Shown here in pieces: positions 18,468 through 28,011 of a DNA stretch of 64,000 bases. Position 1 is the first letter of the stretch. The number at the start of each line of letters is the position of its first letter. The notes under the pieces are model-generated. The model saw only the letters and a list, made by a program, of their open reading frames with translations. It had not been told where the DNA came from and searched no databases. Source of the DNA: Carboxylicivirga mesophila (GTDB taxonomy: Bacteria > Bacteroidota > Bacteroidia > Bacteroidales > Marinilabiliaceae); contig NZ_JAGUCN010000008.1 in the NCBI RefSeq assembly GCF_018271975.1, positions 145,019 to 209,018 of the forward strand. The letters run 5' to 3'. The position numbers and the translations under genes are program-made.

Positions 18468-19625
18468 GTGAAAACCGTAAAAAAAATAGCCGGATTCTTT
18501 TACCGGGTGACTAAAAAAACGGTAAAAATTCAAAGTTGGTACCTTCATCACTTTGCTTGTTATTTAAACGGGCGAAGGGTTTGGAAGCGTATTAAAAAGA
18601 AGCAAAAGCAAACCAATGTTGAAGCCGGTCTCATTTCTGCAAACAAAGCATACTGGAAACCACTTTGCTCGATGGTACCTCAGGTTTTTATTAAAGAGTT
18701 TACGGCCTTAACGGGTATTAAGTCTGAGCTGTTTGTGCCTGAAAATATTTATTTCACAACCATTGAACCACTGCTGAACAATGCCTCAATTTCTTCTGCT
18801 TATGAAGATAAAGCTATTATTGACTGGATGCATTCCGGCAATTACTTTCCTAAGATATTCATACGTAATATTCATGGCACCTACTATTCGGAGAAGGGCG
18901 AGGTAATACAGCCAGTGCTGGATTTTGGAAATGGAACCATTGAGAAAGTAGTTGTTAAGCCATCAGTCGGGTCTCAAGGCGGGAAAAATATCTACCTCTT
19001 TGAGAAGAAAGGAAGTCAATGGATATGCGAAGAAGGGCACGTTCTGTCCATTGAGTTTATGGAAAGTCGTTTCGGGATGAATTTCATTGTGCAGGAGTAC
19101 ATACATCAGCATCCTTTTTTCAGTCAGTTTAATCCTTCTTCAGTCAATACGCTGCGGGTAATGACTTATCGTTCTGTTAAAAATGAGCAGATACATGTTA
19201 TTCAGGTGGTGTTGCGTGTTGGGAAGGATGGAAGCGTGGTTGATAATCAGAGCTCTGGCGGTTATGTGTGCGGGATTGGAGCTGATGGTTGCATTCGCGA
19301 CTATGCCATTAATAAGAAAGGGGATGTAGTCAATAAGCTGGCTAAAGGGCGTGTTAATTTGTTGGACAAAATGCCGGTGCATATGCTGGATGATGTCAAG
19401 CAGGTAGCCAGACAAATAGCCCGGCGTCATGTTCACTCAAGGCTACTGGGCTTTGATTTCTGTGTAGATAAGGATGAGCAAATCAAATTGATTGAAGTAA
19501 ATAATATGGATTTGGCTATTGATTTCATTCAGCAGGTCAACGGCCCGTTATTTGGTGAATTTACACAAGAAATAAGGGATTATTGTTTACAACACAAACA
19601 CAGATTAAAGCACCGGATTATATGA
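18468..19625 (+). CDS. sugar-transfer-associated ATP-grasp protein (second of tandem pair)
   Basis: A 385-residue paralogue of the preceding product with the same landmarks: VVVKPSVGSQGGKNIYLF, FIVQEYIHQHPFFSQFNPSSVNTLRVMTYR, and IKLIEVNNMD for the metal-binding Glu-x-Asn. It probably starts at GTG 18468, since no in-frame ATG gives the complete N-terminus. The two are clearly homologous but well diverged, which suggests different substrates rather than a recent copy. The stop overlaps the next ATG by 4 bp (ATGA). Confidence 0.72.
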   Translation: MKTVKKIAGFFYRVTKKTVKIQSWYLHHFACYLNGRRVWKRIKKKQKQTNVEAGLISANKAYWKPLCSMVPQVFIKEFTALTGIKSELFVPENIYFTTIEPLLNNASISSAYEDKAIIDWMHSGNYFPKIFIRNIHGTYYSEKGEVIQPVLDFGNGTIEKVVVKPSVGSQGGKNIYLFEKKGSQWICEEGHVLSIEFMESRFGMNFIVQEYIHQHPFFSQFNPSSVNTLRVMTYRSVKNEQIHVIQVVLRVGKDGSVVDNQSSGGYVCGIGADGCIRDYAINKKGDVVNKLAKGRVNLLDKMPVHMLDDVKQVARQIARRHVHSRLLGFDFCVDKDEQIKLIEVNNMDLAIDFIQQVNGPLFGEFTQEIRDYCLQHKHRLKHRII

Positions 19626-21244
19626 TTATTGATGCTTTACATTTTGATCAACTGAAACCATTCTTTTTCAAAGGATTCTTATTTGGAAAAGCTTTTAAAG
19701 ATGCATGTGCATTCGTAGAAGCGGGTATTCGAGAGAAGGGAAGTGATTTTATTAGTGAACTGAATGGCAGTTTCTGTGGCTATTACTTTAACAGGGAAAA
19801 GGGGGAACTCATTGTTTTTAATGACCGCCTTGGCATGGCTGATCTATACCTCTATAACAATGGTAATAGGGTAATTATTGCTGATGATTATACAACGGTA
19901 TGTGAGCTGGCTGATGATGCATCCGTTGATCTTTTAGCTTTGGGTGAGATGATAAAATTCCAGACACCTTTGTTTAGTCGTACTTTTCATCCGCACATCA
20001 GGCTTTGTGATAATGCATCCCTTATAACCATTAACACCTTAACGAAAGAAATAACAGAGTCACGGTACTGGCGGTTTACAGCTGTGCCCCAGGAGCGCAG
20101 TAAAAGAAGTCTTAAGAGTGATTTTGTTGATATTTACATTAAGGCTGTTGAACAGTGCTTTAATGAAACGGACAGGCGCTATGTTATAGCTAACTCAGGA
20201 GGCCTCGATTCCCGATGCAATATTCATATATCGAAGCAACTGGGTAAGGAATTTCAGACTTATACTTATGGGCAGGAGCAATCTGATGCCTGCTATATCG
20301 CTAAACGAATTGAGAAGAAGTTAAAGCTACAACAACAATACATTAAAGTTGATGACGATTTCTTAAGCCACTATAGTGAGCTGCACCTTCAGAACAGGCC
20401 AATGATGCCTATTAATTACTGTTGGTATCAGTCGGCTTATAAGCATCTTGAGCAGTTTGATATAAATATAACAGGGTTTGATGCTAATTTTCTGGAAGCC
20501 TTCACGCATATGGATCCGGCTGGCGGATATAATGCTATAAAGGACGCGACTGAAGATAAGCAGTTGCTTTATAATTTCAATCTTCATTCGGTGTGTTCAG
20601 ATGAGCTGTTTGCCAAATTAGTAAGGCAGCCCCAACAAATGCTTAGCTACGACAGTTATGTTGCTGAAATGAAGAACTTAAACTCGGCAGAAGTATTTGA
20701 TAAGTTTGATGAATTTGAACAAATCAATCGGCAAAGGCGCCTGACAAAAGCTGAACCATGGATGAATTACTATGGGGAACTGGAGGCGCGTAGTCCAATA
20801 ATTCATAACGATATGGTGGATTTTAGTTTGTCTTTACCACTTTCGTATCGCCTGGACAGAATCCTTTATAAAGAAGCGATGGCTGATTACTTGGGGGCCA
20901 TTGGACGTATTCGTTTTGAGCGGATGCCTTGGGGCCTAAACGAACCAAAAGGATTGAAGCGTACCGTATTGGAAACTGTTTGGAAGGCCGATCATAAATT
21001 GTATAAAAAATATGGAAGAGCCTTATGGTTCAAAGGTGCGCATAAGAACATTAAGATGTGGCTTAGTAATTCATCAAATATCAAATTTATTGGAGATACC
21101 CTGAAAAGGCCCAATAGCTTGTTTGAAGAGTTATTTGATCATCAGTATCTGCAAAGTAACTATCAAAAGCTTATTAAAACCAATTTTCTGGTTTTGTGCA
21201 GTATAGTAAGTATTAAAATGTATATGGATAAGCTAAACAAATGA
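19622..21244 (+). CDS. asparagine-synthetase-like protein without glutaminase Cys
   Basis: The start at ATG 19622 makes the usual 4-bp overlap with the previous stop and gives 540 residues; an earlier TTG at 19583 is less likely. The C-terminal PP-loop synthetase domain is intact, with SGGLDSR at residues 192-198. The N-terminal domain keeps the AsnB glutaminase outline (FNGSFCGYYF-like strand, NDRLGMADLYLY) but begins MIIDAL, so the catalytic Cys2 is absent. Beta-lactam and lasso-peptide cyclases are AsnB homologues that lost this Cys in the same way. The protein probably adenylates a carboxylate and uses an amine other than glutamine-derived ammonia. Confidence 0.7.
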   Translation: MIIDALHFDQLKPFFFKGFLFGKAFKDACAFVEAGIREKGSDFISELNGSFCGYYFNREKGELIVFNDRLGMADLYLYNNGNRVIIADDYTTVCELADDASVDLLALGEMIKFQTPLFSRTFHPHIRLCDNASLITINTLTKEITESRYWRFTAVPQERSKRSLKSDFVDIYIKAVEQCFNETDRRYVIANSGGLDSRCNIHISKQLGKEFQTYTYGQEQSDACYIAKRIEKKLKLQQQYIKVDDDFLSHYSELHLQNRPMMPINYCWYQSAYKHLEQFDINITGFDANFLEAFTHMDPAGGYNAIKDATEDKQLLYNFNLHSVCSDELFAKLVRQPQQMLSYDSYVAEMKNLNSAEVFDKFDEFEQINRQRRLTKAEPWMNYYGELEARSPIIHNDMVDFSLSLPLSYRLDRILYKEAMADYLGAIGRIRFERMPWGLNEPKGLKRTVLETVWKADHKLYKKYGRALWFKGAHKNIKMWLSNSSNIKFIGDTLKRPNSLFEELFDHQYLQSNYQKLIKTNFLVLCSIVSIKMYMDKLNK

Positions 21245-21313
21245 GAATTAACAGTTGATGTTAATGATAAATTAGCTAATGAATATAACCATAACCGTCT
21301 AAAACCTGATAGG

Positions 21314-22450
21314 ATGAAAATAGCCTATGTTATGGCATCGCATGTGCCAAGTAAAAATGCCAATAGTGTCCATGTCATGAAGATGTGTCAGAGTTTGGCA
21401 AAATTAGGGCATGAGGTGACTTTATATTCCATTTTTGTAGAAGGTATAGCAGAAAAAGGAGTTGATAATGTCTATGCGTTTTATGGGGTAGAGCCTAACT
21501 TTAAAATTGAGAGTATTTATTTTCCGGCTAATGCACGCTTGATGAAGTATCGTTTTGTTCACCTTTCTATTAGTAAACTGATAAAATGGCAACCTGATTT
21601 GGTGTATTTCAGAGGGGTATTAGCAGCCTATTATCTTAATTTGCGCTCCCGGATTCCGTTTATTCTTGAGTCGCATGGCCCGGTTTTACAAAGCGGAAAA
21701 AAGCAGAATCAATGGATGTTGAAACGCCTGTTAAAATCAAAGCAGCTGAAGCAGTTTGTGGTAATAACGGAGGCGCTGAAAGATATCTACCAAACAGATG
21801 AAACATTTACAAAGGCTAATGTTAATACCTTAGTGCTGGCCGATGGTTCTGACAGAGTGCCGGATTTTGAAAAGATAAATGATTTTGCTCTTCGCAAAGA
21901 TGTTTTGCAGGTAGGTTATTTTGGACACCTTTACAAGGGGCGCGGCATCGATATTATTTTAGCTGTAGCCAAAAAACTGGAACATTATGATTTTCATATA
22001 GTAGGTGGCAAGCAAAAAGATATTGAGTACTGGAAAACCCAGGCTGAAGGCATTACCAATATTCGTTTTCATGGCCATGTAAGTCCTGGCATGGTATATA
22101 AATACCGTAATAGCTGTGATATTCTGCTGGCACCCTATCAGCAAAAAGTATATGTGGCAGGAGGGCAACAGGAGTCTGCCCAATATATGTCGCCACTAAA
22201 GGTATTTGAATACATGGCTTCACGTAAGGCTATAATCTGTTCCGATATGCCTGTGTTACGAGAGGTATTATCGGAGAGTAATGCGATGCTTGTGCGGCCC
22301 GATTCAACAGAGGAATGGAGCGATGCCATTGTTAAATTAGAAGATATTATATTGCGTAATCGTATTGCAGATGAAGCTTATAAAGAGTTTAATGAACATT
22401 ATACCTGGGATAAACGTGCAGTATTAGCCCTTAACGGTATTAAACTATAG
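21314..22450 (+). CDS. glycosyltransferase family 4
   Basis: A 378-residue GT-B enzyme. The N-terminus IAYVMASHVPSKNANSVHVMKMCQSL is typical of GT4 proteins, and the C-terminal half has GHLYKGRGIDIIL..AKKLEHYDFHIVGG, the donor-binding Rossmann domain. SPLKVFEYMASRKAIICSDMPVLREVL contains the conserved Glu. The 69-bp gap before it carries no evident regulatory site. Confidence 0.85.
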   Translation: MKIAYVMASHVPSKNANSVHVMKMCQSLAKLGHEVTLYSIFVEGIAEKGVDNVYAFYGVEPNFKIESIYFPANARLMKYRFVHLSISKLIKWQPDLVYFRGVLAAYYLNLRSRIPFILESHGPVLQSGKKQNQWMLKRLLKSKQLKQFVVITEALKDIYQTDETFTKANVNTLVLADGSDRVPDFEKINDFALRKDVLQVGYFGHLYKGRGIDIILAVAKKLEHYDFHIVGGKQKDIEYWKTQAEGITNIRFHGHVSPGMVYKYRNSCDILLAPYQQKVYVAGGQQESAQYMSPLKVFEYMASRKAIICSDMPVLREVLSESNAMLVRPDSTEEWSDAIVKLEDIILRNRIADEAYKEFNEHYTWDKRAVLALNGIKL

Positions 22451-22466
22451 ATTGACTGGAGTGTGT

Positions 22467-23558
22467 ATGAAAGTTGTAATGTTGATTGATAGCCTCAGAG
22501 ACGGAGGGAAAGAGAGAAGAGCAACTGAGTTGCTGCAAGGACTGAGCAGGTACTCTGATGTTGATTGTAAAGTGATTTTATTGAAGGATAATATTCATTA
22601 CAAAGAAGTTTTGGATTTAAACTTCGAAGTGATTGTTTTTAAGCGGGTTTACAAACGCGATATTAGTGTTTTCAAAAAAATATATGATGTAATAAAAAAC
22701 TATCAACCCGATATAATACATAGTTGGGGATCTATGCCCTCAATTTTTTGTTTACCGGCTGTTTTGCTGCAAAAAAAGACATTTATAAATGCCATGATAT
22801 CTAATTCGGTTTGTCCAGTGATGTCTAAGAATTGGATTCGGTCAAAAATAACCTTTCCTTTCTCAGATGTTATACTGGCTAACTCCGATATTGGCATTAA
22901 ATCATACCATGTGCCTCAGAGTAAGGCCATGGTCATTAGAAATGGATTTTGTATGAGCCGTGTTGAGAATTTGCCTGATAGAGATAGTGTTATTGATGAG
23001 TTTGATTGGCATGATCGGAAAGAGCATTTCTTTATTGGAATGGTGGCTTCCATCGATTACCGGAAAGATTTTCCATTATTCATTGAGGCAGCTAACCAAT
23101 TTCTGGAGAGCAATAGTAATGTTACCTTTTTGGTTATTGGGGATGGGCCTGATAAAGATGCAGTAGAGTCAATGGTTGCACCCGGAAATAGAGAGCATAT
23201 TCTGTTTTTAGGCAAGCGAAGAGGTGTCGAACGCTTGGTTAATATGTTAGATATTGGTGTTCTTTGTACTCATGGCGAAGGAACTTCCAATGCCATTATG
23301 GAATACATGGCTTGTAAAAAGCCAGTGGTGGCCACAAACGTTCCGGGTAATGCCGAACTGCTAAAGGACGGTGAACTTGGAGTTCTTGTAAAACGTGGCA
23401 GCAGAATGGAGCTTGTTGAAGCTTGGCAGAAGATGAAAGATAACCAGTCATTTGCCCAGGAAATGGGGCAGAAAGCCTATAATTACATTACAGAACATAT
23501 GGATAATAAGGTTGTTGTACAGCAGTATGTCGATTTATATCACCAGCTAACCCAATAA
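22467..23558 (+). CDS. glycosyltransferase family 4
   Basis: A 363-residue GT-B enzyme. I chose ATG 22467, preceded by a GGAG ribosome-binding sequence, over an upstream TTG at 22452. The opening VVMLIDSLRDGGKERRATELL is the GT4 N-terminal GG loop, and GEGTSNAIMEYMACKKPVVATNVPGNAELL is the C-terminal donor site with the E-x7-E type signature. It is similar in plan to the glycosyltransferase at 4915-5994. The donor sugar is not known. Confidence 0.85.
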   Translation: MKVVMLIDSLRDGGKERRATELLQGLSRYSDVDCKVILLKDNIHYKEVLDLNFEVIVFKRVYKRDISVFKKIYDVIKNYQPDIIHSWGSMPSIFCLPAVLLQKKTFINAMISNSVCPVMSKNWIRSKITFPFSDVILANSDIGIKSYHVPQSKAMVIRNGFCMSRVENLPDRDSVIDEFDWHDRKEHFFIGMVASIDYRKDFPLFIEAANQFLESNSNVTFLVIGDGPDKDAVESMVAPGNREHILFLGKRRGVERLVNMLDIGVLCTHGEGTSNAIMEYMACKKPVVATNVPGNAELLKDGELGVLVKRGSRMELVEAWQKMKDNQSFAQEMGQKAYNYITEHMDNKVVVQQYVDLYHQLTQ

Positions 23559-23562
23559 TACT

Positions 23563-25266
23563 ATGTCAAGATTTCTATTAACCGTAAAGCGATCAGGTGA
23601 GCAAATGCTTACCCCCGAGGTTGTTAAATTAATTTCAGATACTATTCAGCCTGATAATATTAAATACAATAATCCGGTATTAATTGATAGCAGTGGGGTG
23701 CAGTATGCAGCTGTTAACCCGGTTGCTTCTTTGCGCTATACTGAAAACGGGATTTGTTTTGGAGGTTTATCTCACCCGGGTAAGGAATGGGACAAGGTAG
23801 GCACTGAATTTAAACGAGGTGATATTGTTATCTGGCGTAATGACCAACAATGGCTCGAGGTATTATCCGATCCGGTAGCAGTCAGAACTCTTTGGTACTA
23901 TTTAGATGATGAGCAGTTTATCATGTCAACCTCACAGCGTGCCATTGCTATGTTATTGGGCGACTTTGAGTTTAATAAGCAGGCTGTTCCATGGATGTTA
24001 CAGTGCGGCTCAATGGGGCCTAATGCCTGGGATAAACGGGTGCATTATCTGCCCGGCAACAGTGTGCTTAAACTCAATCGCTTGAACTGGTCGGTAGATA
24101 TAGTAAGTGACCCCTTAAAAGCGAATGTGATTGAGCGCAGTGAGGCTGAACAGATTGATATGCTTAAAGAGACCATTAACGGTGCATTTAGCAATTTTGA
24201 ATATAATCCGGAAGAGTGGCAATTAGCTTTATCAGGAGGATATGATAGCCGGACTTTGTTGTGTTTTCTTCAACAGTTTGCCGAGCCGCATTGCTTGACC
24301 TGGGGCATAAAAGAGGCAGTTAATATGCCTGCAAATGATGCGTTTGTGGCTAAAAAGCTGGCAGCTCATTTTAAGCTGAAGCATACGTATTACGAAACTA
24401 ATGTGGCACCCGAGCCTGTTGAAACTATTTTTAAGCGATTTTTGATTTGTGGAGAGGGAAGAGTAGATCATATCTCGGGATATATGGATGGTTTTGCCAT
24501 CTGGAAGCGCCTATTTGAAAATGGTGTACATGGAGTCATACGGGCCAATCAGGGATTTGGCCAACGGCATGTGAGCAGTGAGATGGATGTAAAGCGTTGC
24601 GTTGGTATAAGGCTTAACTCTGAGTTGTTGTATAGTAAGAAGTTTGATGAACTAAACCTGAGTGAAGATAATCTGCCGGAATGGGTGGCTCGTAAAGATA
24701 ATGAGACACTTGAGGTTTGGCGCGACAGGTTGTATTATAATTTCAGAATACCTTTTATTCATGGCGGACTAAATGAGCTGAAGGTAGCATATACCGAAGT
24801 GGCTAATCCATGGTATACCTATAATATCGTCAAAAAGGCTCATGAGCTGCCGGATGATTCACGAAGTCAGAAAACCATGTTTAAAAAGGTCCTTCATACT
24901 ATTGGACCCGATATTGAATTTGCTAAATATCCGGCCATTGAATTTGCTCATGAAATCTTGCATAAGCCTCATATTAAGGACTTTTTAATAGGCTATCTGA
25001 AAGGGATTAATAATAGCGAATTGTTATCTGATGAGTTTGTCAATTATGTACTATCGCGCATTGATAAAGAGAAGGTAAGGCCAAAACGCTTTAGCAAACG
25101 TGCCATTGCCATCTTTGTCAGGCAGCATCTGCCAGCCAAGTTAGTCAAGTTCTTACGAAAGGTTCCTGTAACCAGGGATTTGGATGATTATACCCTGGCT
25201 TTTAGGATTTACCTTTTAGTAGAGATGGTTCAGATACTTAAAAAAGACAGCTCATTACTTAAATAG
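23563..25266 (+). CDS. second asparagine-synthetase-like protein without glutaminase Cys
   Basis: A 567-residue AsnB-type protein. The PP-loop SGGYDSR is at residues 224-230 within a recognisable synthetase domain (LALSGGYDSRTLLCF), and the N-terminal 200 residues are a highly degenerate glutaminase-like region starting MSRFLLTV, with no Cys at position 2. It is only distantly related to the product of 19622-21244. By family logic it adenylates a carboxylate and forms an amide with an unknown amine. It is the last plus-strand gene before a two-gene minus-strand island whose first stop lies 4 bp away, with no terminator between. Confidence 0.68.
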   Translation: MSRFLLTVKRSGEQMLTPEVVKLISDTIQPDNIKYNNPVLIDSSGVQYAAVNPVASLRYTENGICFGGLSHPGKEWDKVGTEFKRGDIVIWRNDQQWLEVLSDPVAVRTLWYYLDDEQFIMSTSQRAIAMLLGDFEFNKQAVPWMLQCGSMGPNAWDKRVHYLPGNSVLKLNRLNWSVDIVSDPLKANVIERSEAEQIDMLKETINGAFSNFEYNPEEWQLALSGGYDSRTLLCFLQQFAEPHCLTWGIKEAVNMPANDAFVAKKLAAHFKLKHTYYETNVAPEPVETIFKRFLICGEGRVDHISGYMDGFAIWKRLFENGVHGVIRANQGFGQRHVSSEMDVKRCVGIRLNSELLYSKKFDELNLSEDNLPEWVARKDNETLEVWRDRLYYNFRIPFIHGGLNELKVAYTEVANPWYTYNIVKKAHELPDDSRSQKTMFKKVLHTIGPDIEFAKYPAIEFAHEILHKPHIKDFLIGYLKGINNSELLSDEFVNYVLSRIDKEKVRPKRFSKRAIAIFVRQHLPAKLVKFLRKVPVTRDLDDYTLAFRIYLLVEMVQILKKDSSLLK

Positions 25267-25270
25267 GCTA

Positions 25271-26476
25271 TCAGGCTTTCGATGTTTTGCCTGTCATGTA
25301 ACGGAATAGTTTACTGGCAATGTATCGGCTAACTTTATAAAGTACCTTTCTGGTAACCACCGGATCATCGGTATTCATGTAATGAAAGTATAGCTTGCCT
25401 TTATAGCTTTTAAGTAACTGTCTGGGCGTTTCGTGCTTTGTAGATATTGAATGATAGGCACTTCGCATATCATACAGTTCGTGGACATACGCAAAGTTAT
25501 CATTGGGCTTTTCTTTAGGCACGATGTTTTGGTTGGTTACATCATTGTAATAGGCTAATGGCAGGTTAGCTCCGCCAACAGTGCATACGAGGGTATTTAA
25601 GTCGAAACGACCAACGGTAGGTTCAATCAGGTAAAACTTACCATTGTTAGGGTTTTGCTTGTATTCCATAGAGCCAAATCCCTTGTAGTTAACCAACTTA
25701 AAAAACTGAATGGTCTGCTCCAGTAATTCGGGATGGTTAAACGGTCTGATGCAGGAACTGGTGCCTGTTAAAGAGCGCCACTGCCTTATCTTTTGACCAG
25801 TAAAAGATTGCACAAATTCGCCCTTTTGGTTGAAATACACAAAGCATGCGTATATGTCATCAGCCCCGCCCGGGATAAATTCCTGAACTATCAGCCTGTC
25901 TTCTATATTAAGAACGTCTGGTATATCCGCTTCATACTCTTCAAAAGTATTGTAAATGATCGCTTTGGGCCTTTCAGAGTCATACCAGGCTGCTGTTTTC
26001 ACAAACGGTTTAACAATGATAGGAAAGTCAAGTGATTTGACCTTTTCGATGGCATCAACAGGTGTAATATTAACTGTTGCAGGTGCCTGAAGGTTGTTCT
26101 TCAGGGCAAAATCATTTAATTCTCTTTTGTCTAATAGAGTATTTAATGTGTCAATGGAGGGAAGATTAATCAGAAAATGTTCTTGTATAACGTCGTAGTG
26201 CTCCATCACAAACTCAAGGCGGTGATCACTTGACAGGTATAGCACCGGTTTAACCTTTAAGCGCTTGGCAAGTGCTATTAACTTTTCCAGCAAATCTTCC
26301 TGGGCATTATAATCAATAATCTCAGTAACCCGTTTCGTTTTGTTTTCAATGCTGTTGGCCTTGTATGAAAACGCATATAACGGAATTTTGTATTTATATA
26401 GGGAGCGAATAATATCGTATCCAGCTTGTGTAATATCCAATATGACTGCCGGGTGTAAGTGGTTGTTTGAATTCAT
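25271..26476 (-). CDS. ATP-grasp carboxylate-amine ligase-like protein
   Basis: A 401-residue ATP-grasp enzyme on the opposite strand. After an N-terminal Rossmann-like domain (AVILDITQAGYDIIRSLYKYKIPLYAFS), the ATP-grasp fold shows FPIIVKPFVK, LIVQEFIPGGADDIYACF and KFYLIEPTVGR, where the metal-binding Glu is present and the usual Asn is replaced by Pro. Relatives in polysaccharide loci are annotated as predicted carboxylate-amine ligases. The substrate is unknown. It follows the pectate-lyase-like gene by 10 bp, so the two form one minus-strand unit. Confidence 0.65.
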   Translation of the reverse strand: MNSNNHLHPAVILDITQAGYDIIRSLYKYKIPLYAFSYKANSIENKTKRVTEIIDYNAQEDLLEKLIALAKRLKVKPVLYLSSDHRLEFVMEHYDVIQEHFLINLPSIDTLNTLLDKRELNDFALKNNLQAPATVNITPVDAIEKVKSLDFPIIVKPFVKTAAWYDSERPKAIIYNTFEEYEADIPDVLNIEDRLIVQEFIPGGADDIYACFVYFNQKGEFVQSFTGQKIRQWRSLTGTSSCIRPFNHPELLEQTIQFFKLVNYKGFGSMEYKQNPNNGKFYLIEPTVGRFDLNTLVCTVGGANLPLAYYNDVTNQNIVPKEKPNDNFAYVHELYDMRSAYHSISTKHETPRQLLKSYKGKLYFHYMNTDDPVVTRKVLYKVSRYIASKLFRYMTGKTSKA

Positions 26477-26486
26477 CTTCGTAAAA

Positions 26487-27755
26487 TTACTTCGTGGTTT
26501 GATTATTAGTATATATTAACGAGTTTAGCCAATCTTCAATATTGGTAAAGCCGTTATTGTTATCATCATCGTGCGGGGTATCCGGAATTATTAGTTTGTG
26601 ACAGGCCGCCTGCTCAATGTACCCACCAACTTCATCCTCATGAAAAATCCATTTGCCGGTCATGTGGGTAACATCTTTAATTATTCGCTCATCAATGGCA
26701 TCTCTATTCTGAGGAAATGCACCACAATGAGCCAGTACACGGTTTAATAAACTATCAGTTGGAATTAAATCCATATGTGGATAATCAAACATAGGAGACT
26801 GTGCGATAATTTGCTCACCAGCCTGATTATATGTTATGCCTCTTTGCCATTGCGGCTTATTTTTACCTTTGACTTGATTGCCTGATAAGTAAGCAACGGC
26901 ATTTTCTGAGATGCGCTCACTGAATGTTATAATATTCGAATTTCGGTTTTTAATGCCAGGTACATAATAGTTATTCAACGCTGCAATCTGAAACCGTGAA
27001 TTACCGTTTTCCCGATGTCCAAAGTAAATACAATGGGTATCACTGTTATATATAACGTTATTGTATACTAGCGTTTTGTGTGACTCACCTTTTACGAGTG
27101 GATTACGATCTGCATTATGAACGAATAGATTTTTCAGAACAGATAGTTCTCCATTATCGTAGGCCAGCAAGCCATAGGCATTGCCTCCTTTGGTATCAAT
27201 GGCTTCACTGATGATGCAATTGCTGATAGTAATACCATATTGTGTGGCAGCGATGCCAATGTTTTCATCCATTCCCCAGCTTATAGAGCAATGATCTACA
27301 ATAACATTATAGGATGAATCTCGCACTGATGCGATAGTTAAGCAATCTTGCTTCCTACTGTTAACACCGTACCTGAGTTTAATATTCTGGATAAGCACAT
27401 CATGGGTGTGAACAAATAGTGTTGCGTTTGAAATAGTAACGCCCGGTTGTGGAGCCGATTGCCCGGCAATAAAAATATAGGGATTGCGTATATACAAGTC
27501 GCGATATAGCTTTATAACACCAGAAACCTCAAAAATGATAATGCGAGGGTAGTTTTGGTTTACGGCCCATCTGAGGCTTCCTATGCCTCCATCCTTAAGG
27601 GTAGTAACAGTCAGTATTTTTGGGGCTACACCTGTTTGGTAGGCATGTCTTGTGTCAGAACCAAAACCTTCAGCTCCGGGAAAGGCATTTTGAGATAAGC
27701 CATCAGTAGCAAATGTCAGGCAAAATAATAGAAGAATAAAGAGTTTTATTTTCAT
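26487..27755 (-). CDS. secreted pectate-lyase-like beta-helix protein
   Basis: The 422-residue product starts at ATG 27755 with a signal peptide (KLFILLLFCLTFATDGLS); a TTG further upstream is unlikely. The mature start AFPGAEGFG, then ILTVTTLKDGGIGSLRWAVN, matches the PL1-type pectate lyase family. The middle is a parallel beta-helix (IQNIKLRYG, VDHCSISWGMDENIG, LVKGESHKTLVYNNVIYN). It probably cleaves acidic polysaccharide in the periplasm or outside, perhaps the locus's own product for trimming or release. Catalytic residues cannot be fixed by eye. It faces away from the glycosyltransferase at 28012. Confidence 0.7.
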   Translation of the reverse strand: MKIKLFILLLFCLTFATDGLSQNAFPGAEGFGSDTRHAYQTGVAPKILTVTTLKDGGIGSLRWAVNQNYPRIIIFEVSGVIKLYRDLYIRNPYIFIAGQSAPQPGVTISNATLFVHTHDVLIQNIKLRYGVNSRKQDCLTIASVRDSSYNVIVDHCSISWGMDENIGIAATQYGITISNCIISEAIDTKGGNAYGLLAYDNGELSVLKNLFVHNADRNPLVKGESHKTLVYNNVIYNSDTHCIYFGHRENGNSRFQIAALNNYYVPGIKNRNSNIITFSERISENAVAYLSGNQVKGKNKPQWQRGITYNQAGEQIIAQSPMFDYPHMDLIPTDSLLNRVLAHCGAFPQNRDAIDERIIKDVTHMTGKWIFHEDEVGGYIEQAACHKLIIPDTPHDDDNNNGFTNIEDWLNSLIYTNNQTTK

Positions 27756-27837
27756 ATATGAGTCCGCCAAATCCAATATTTGAGTTTATAAATCGTGGTA
27801 ATTTAATTATTTAAGATTAATAAGTAAATACTAGCCA

Positions 27838-27868
27838 GGCCAGAAGGCCGCAATATGAAGGCATATTG
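27838..27868. promoter_or_regulatory. two adjacent short inverted repeats in a divergent intergenic region
   Basis: ggcc-agaa-ggcc (27838-27849) is followed by a perfect 7-bp inverted repeat, caatatg-aagg-catattg (27851-27868). They lie between the divergent genes at 27755 and 28012 and could be operators or RNA hairpins. The rest of the 256-bp gap is AT-rich, and I found no clear -7 box. Confidence 0.35.
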
Positions 27869-28011
27869 ACTACAGAAATGACTAGTTGGTCTCCATAATC
27901 AATTTAGTCATCTGTATTATTCGCGTATTCGTGTAATAAATAGCACCTGTAACCAAAATATAATAAATCGTAGTAAGCTTTTACCTAAATTGAAATTGCA
28001 ATCAAAATCAT

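Noticed and set aside
19583..19621. TTG start for the AsnB-like gene to allow an upstream Cys
   Set aside because: The 13 extra residues contain no Cys at position 2, and ATG 19622 gives the usual 4-bp overlap with the previous gene.
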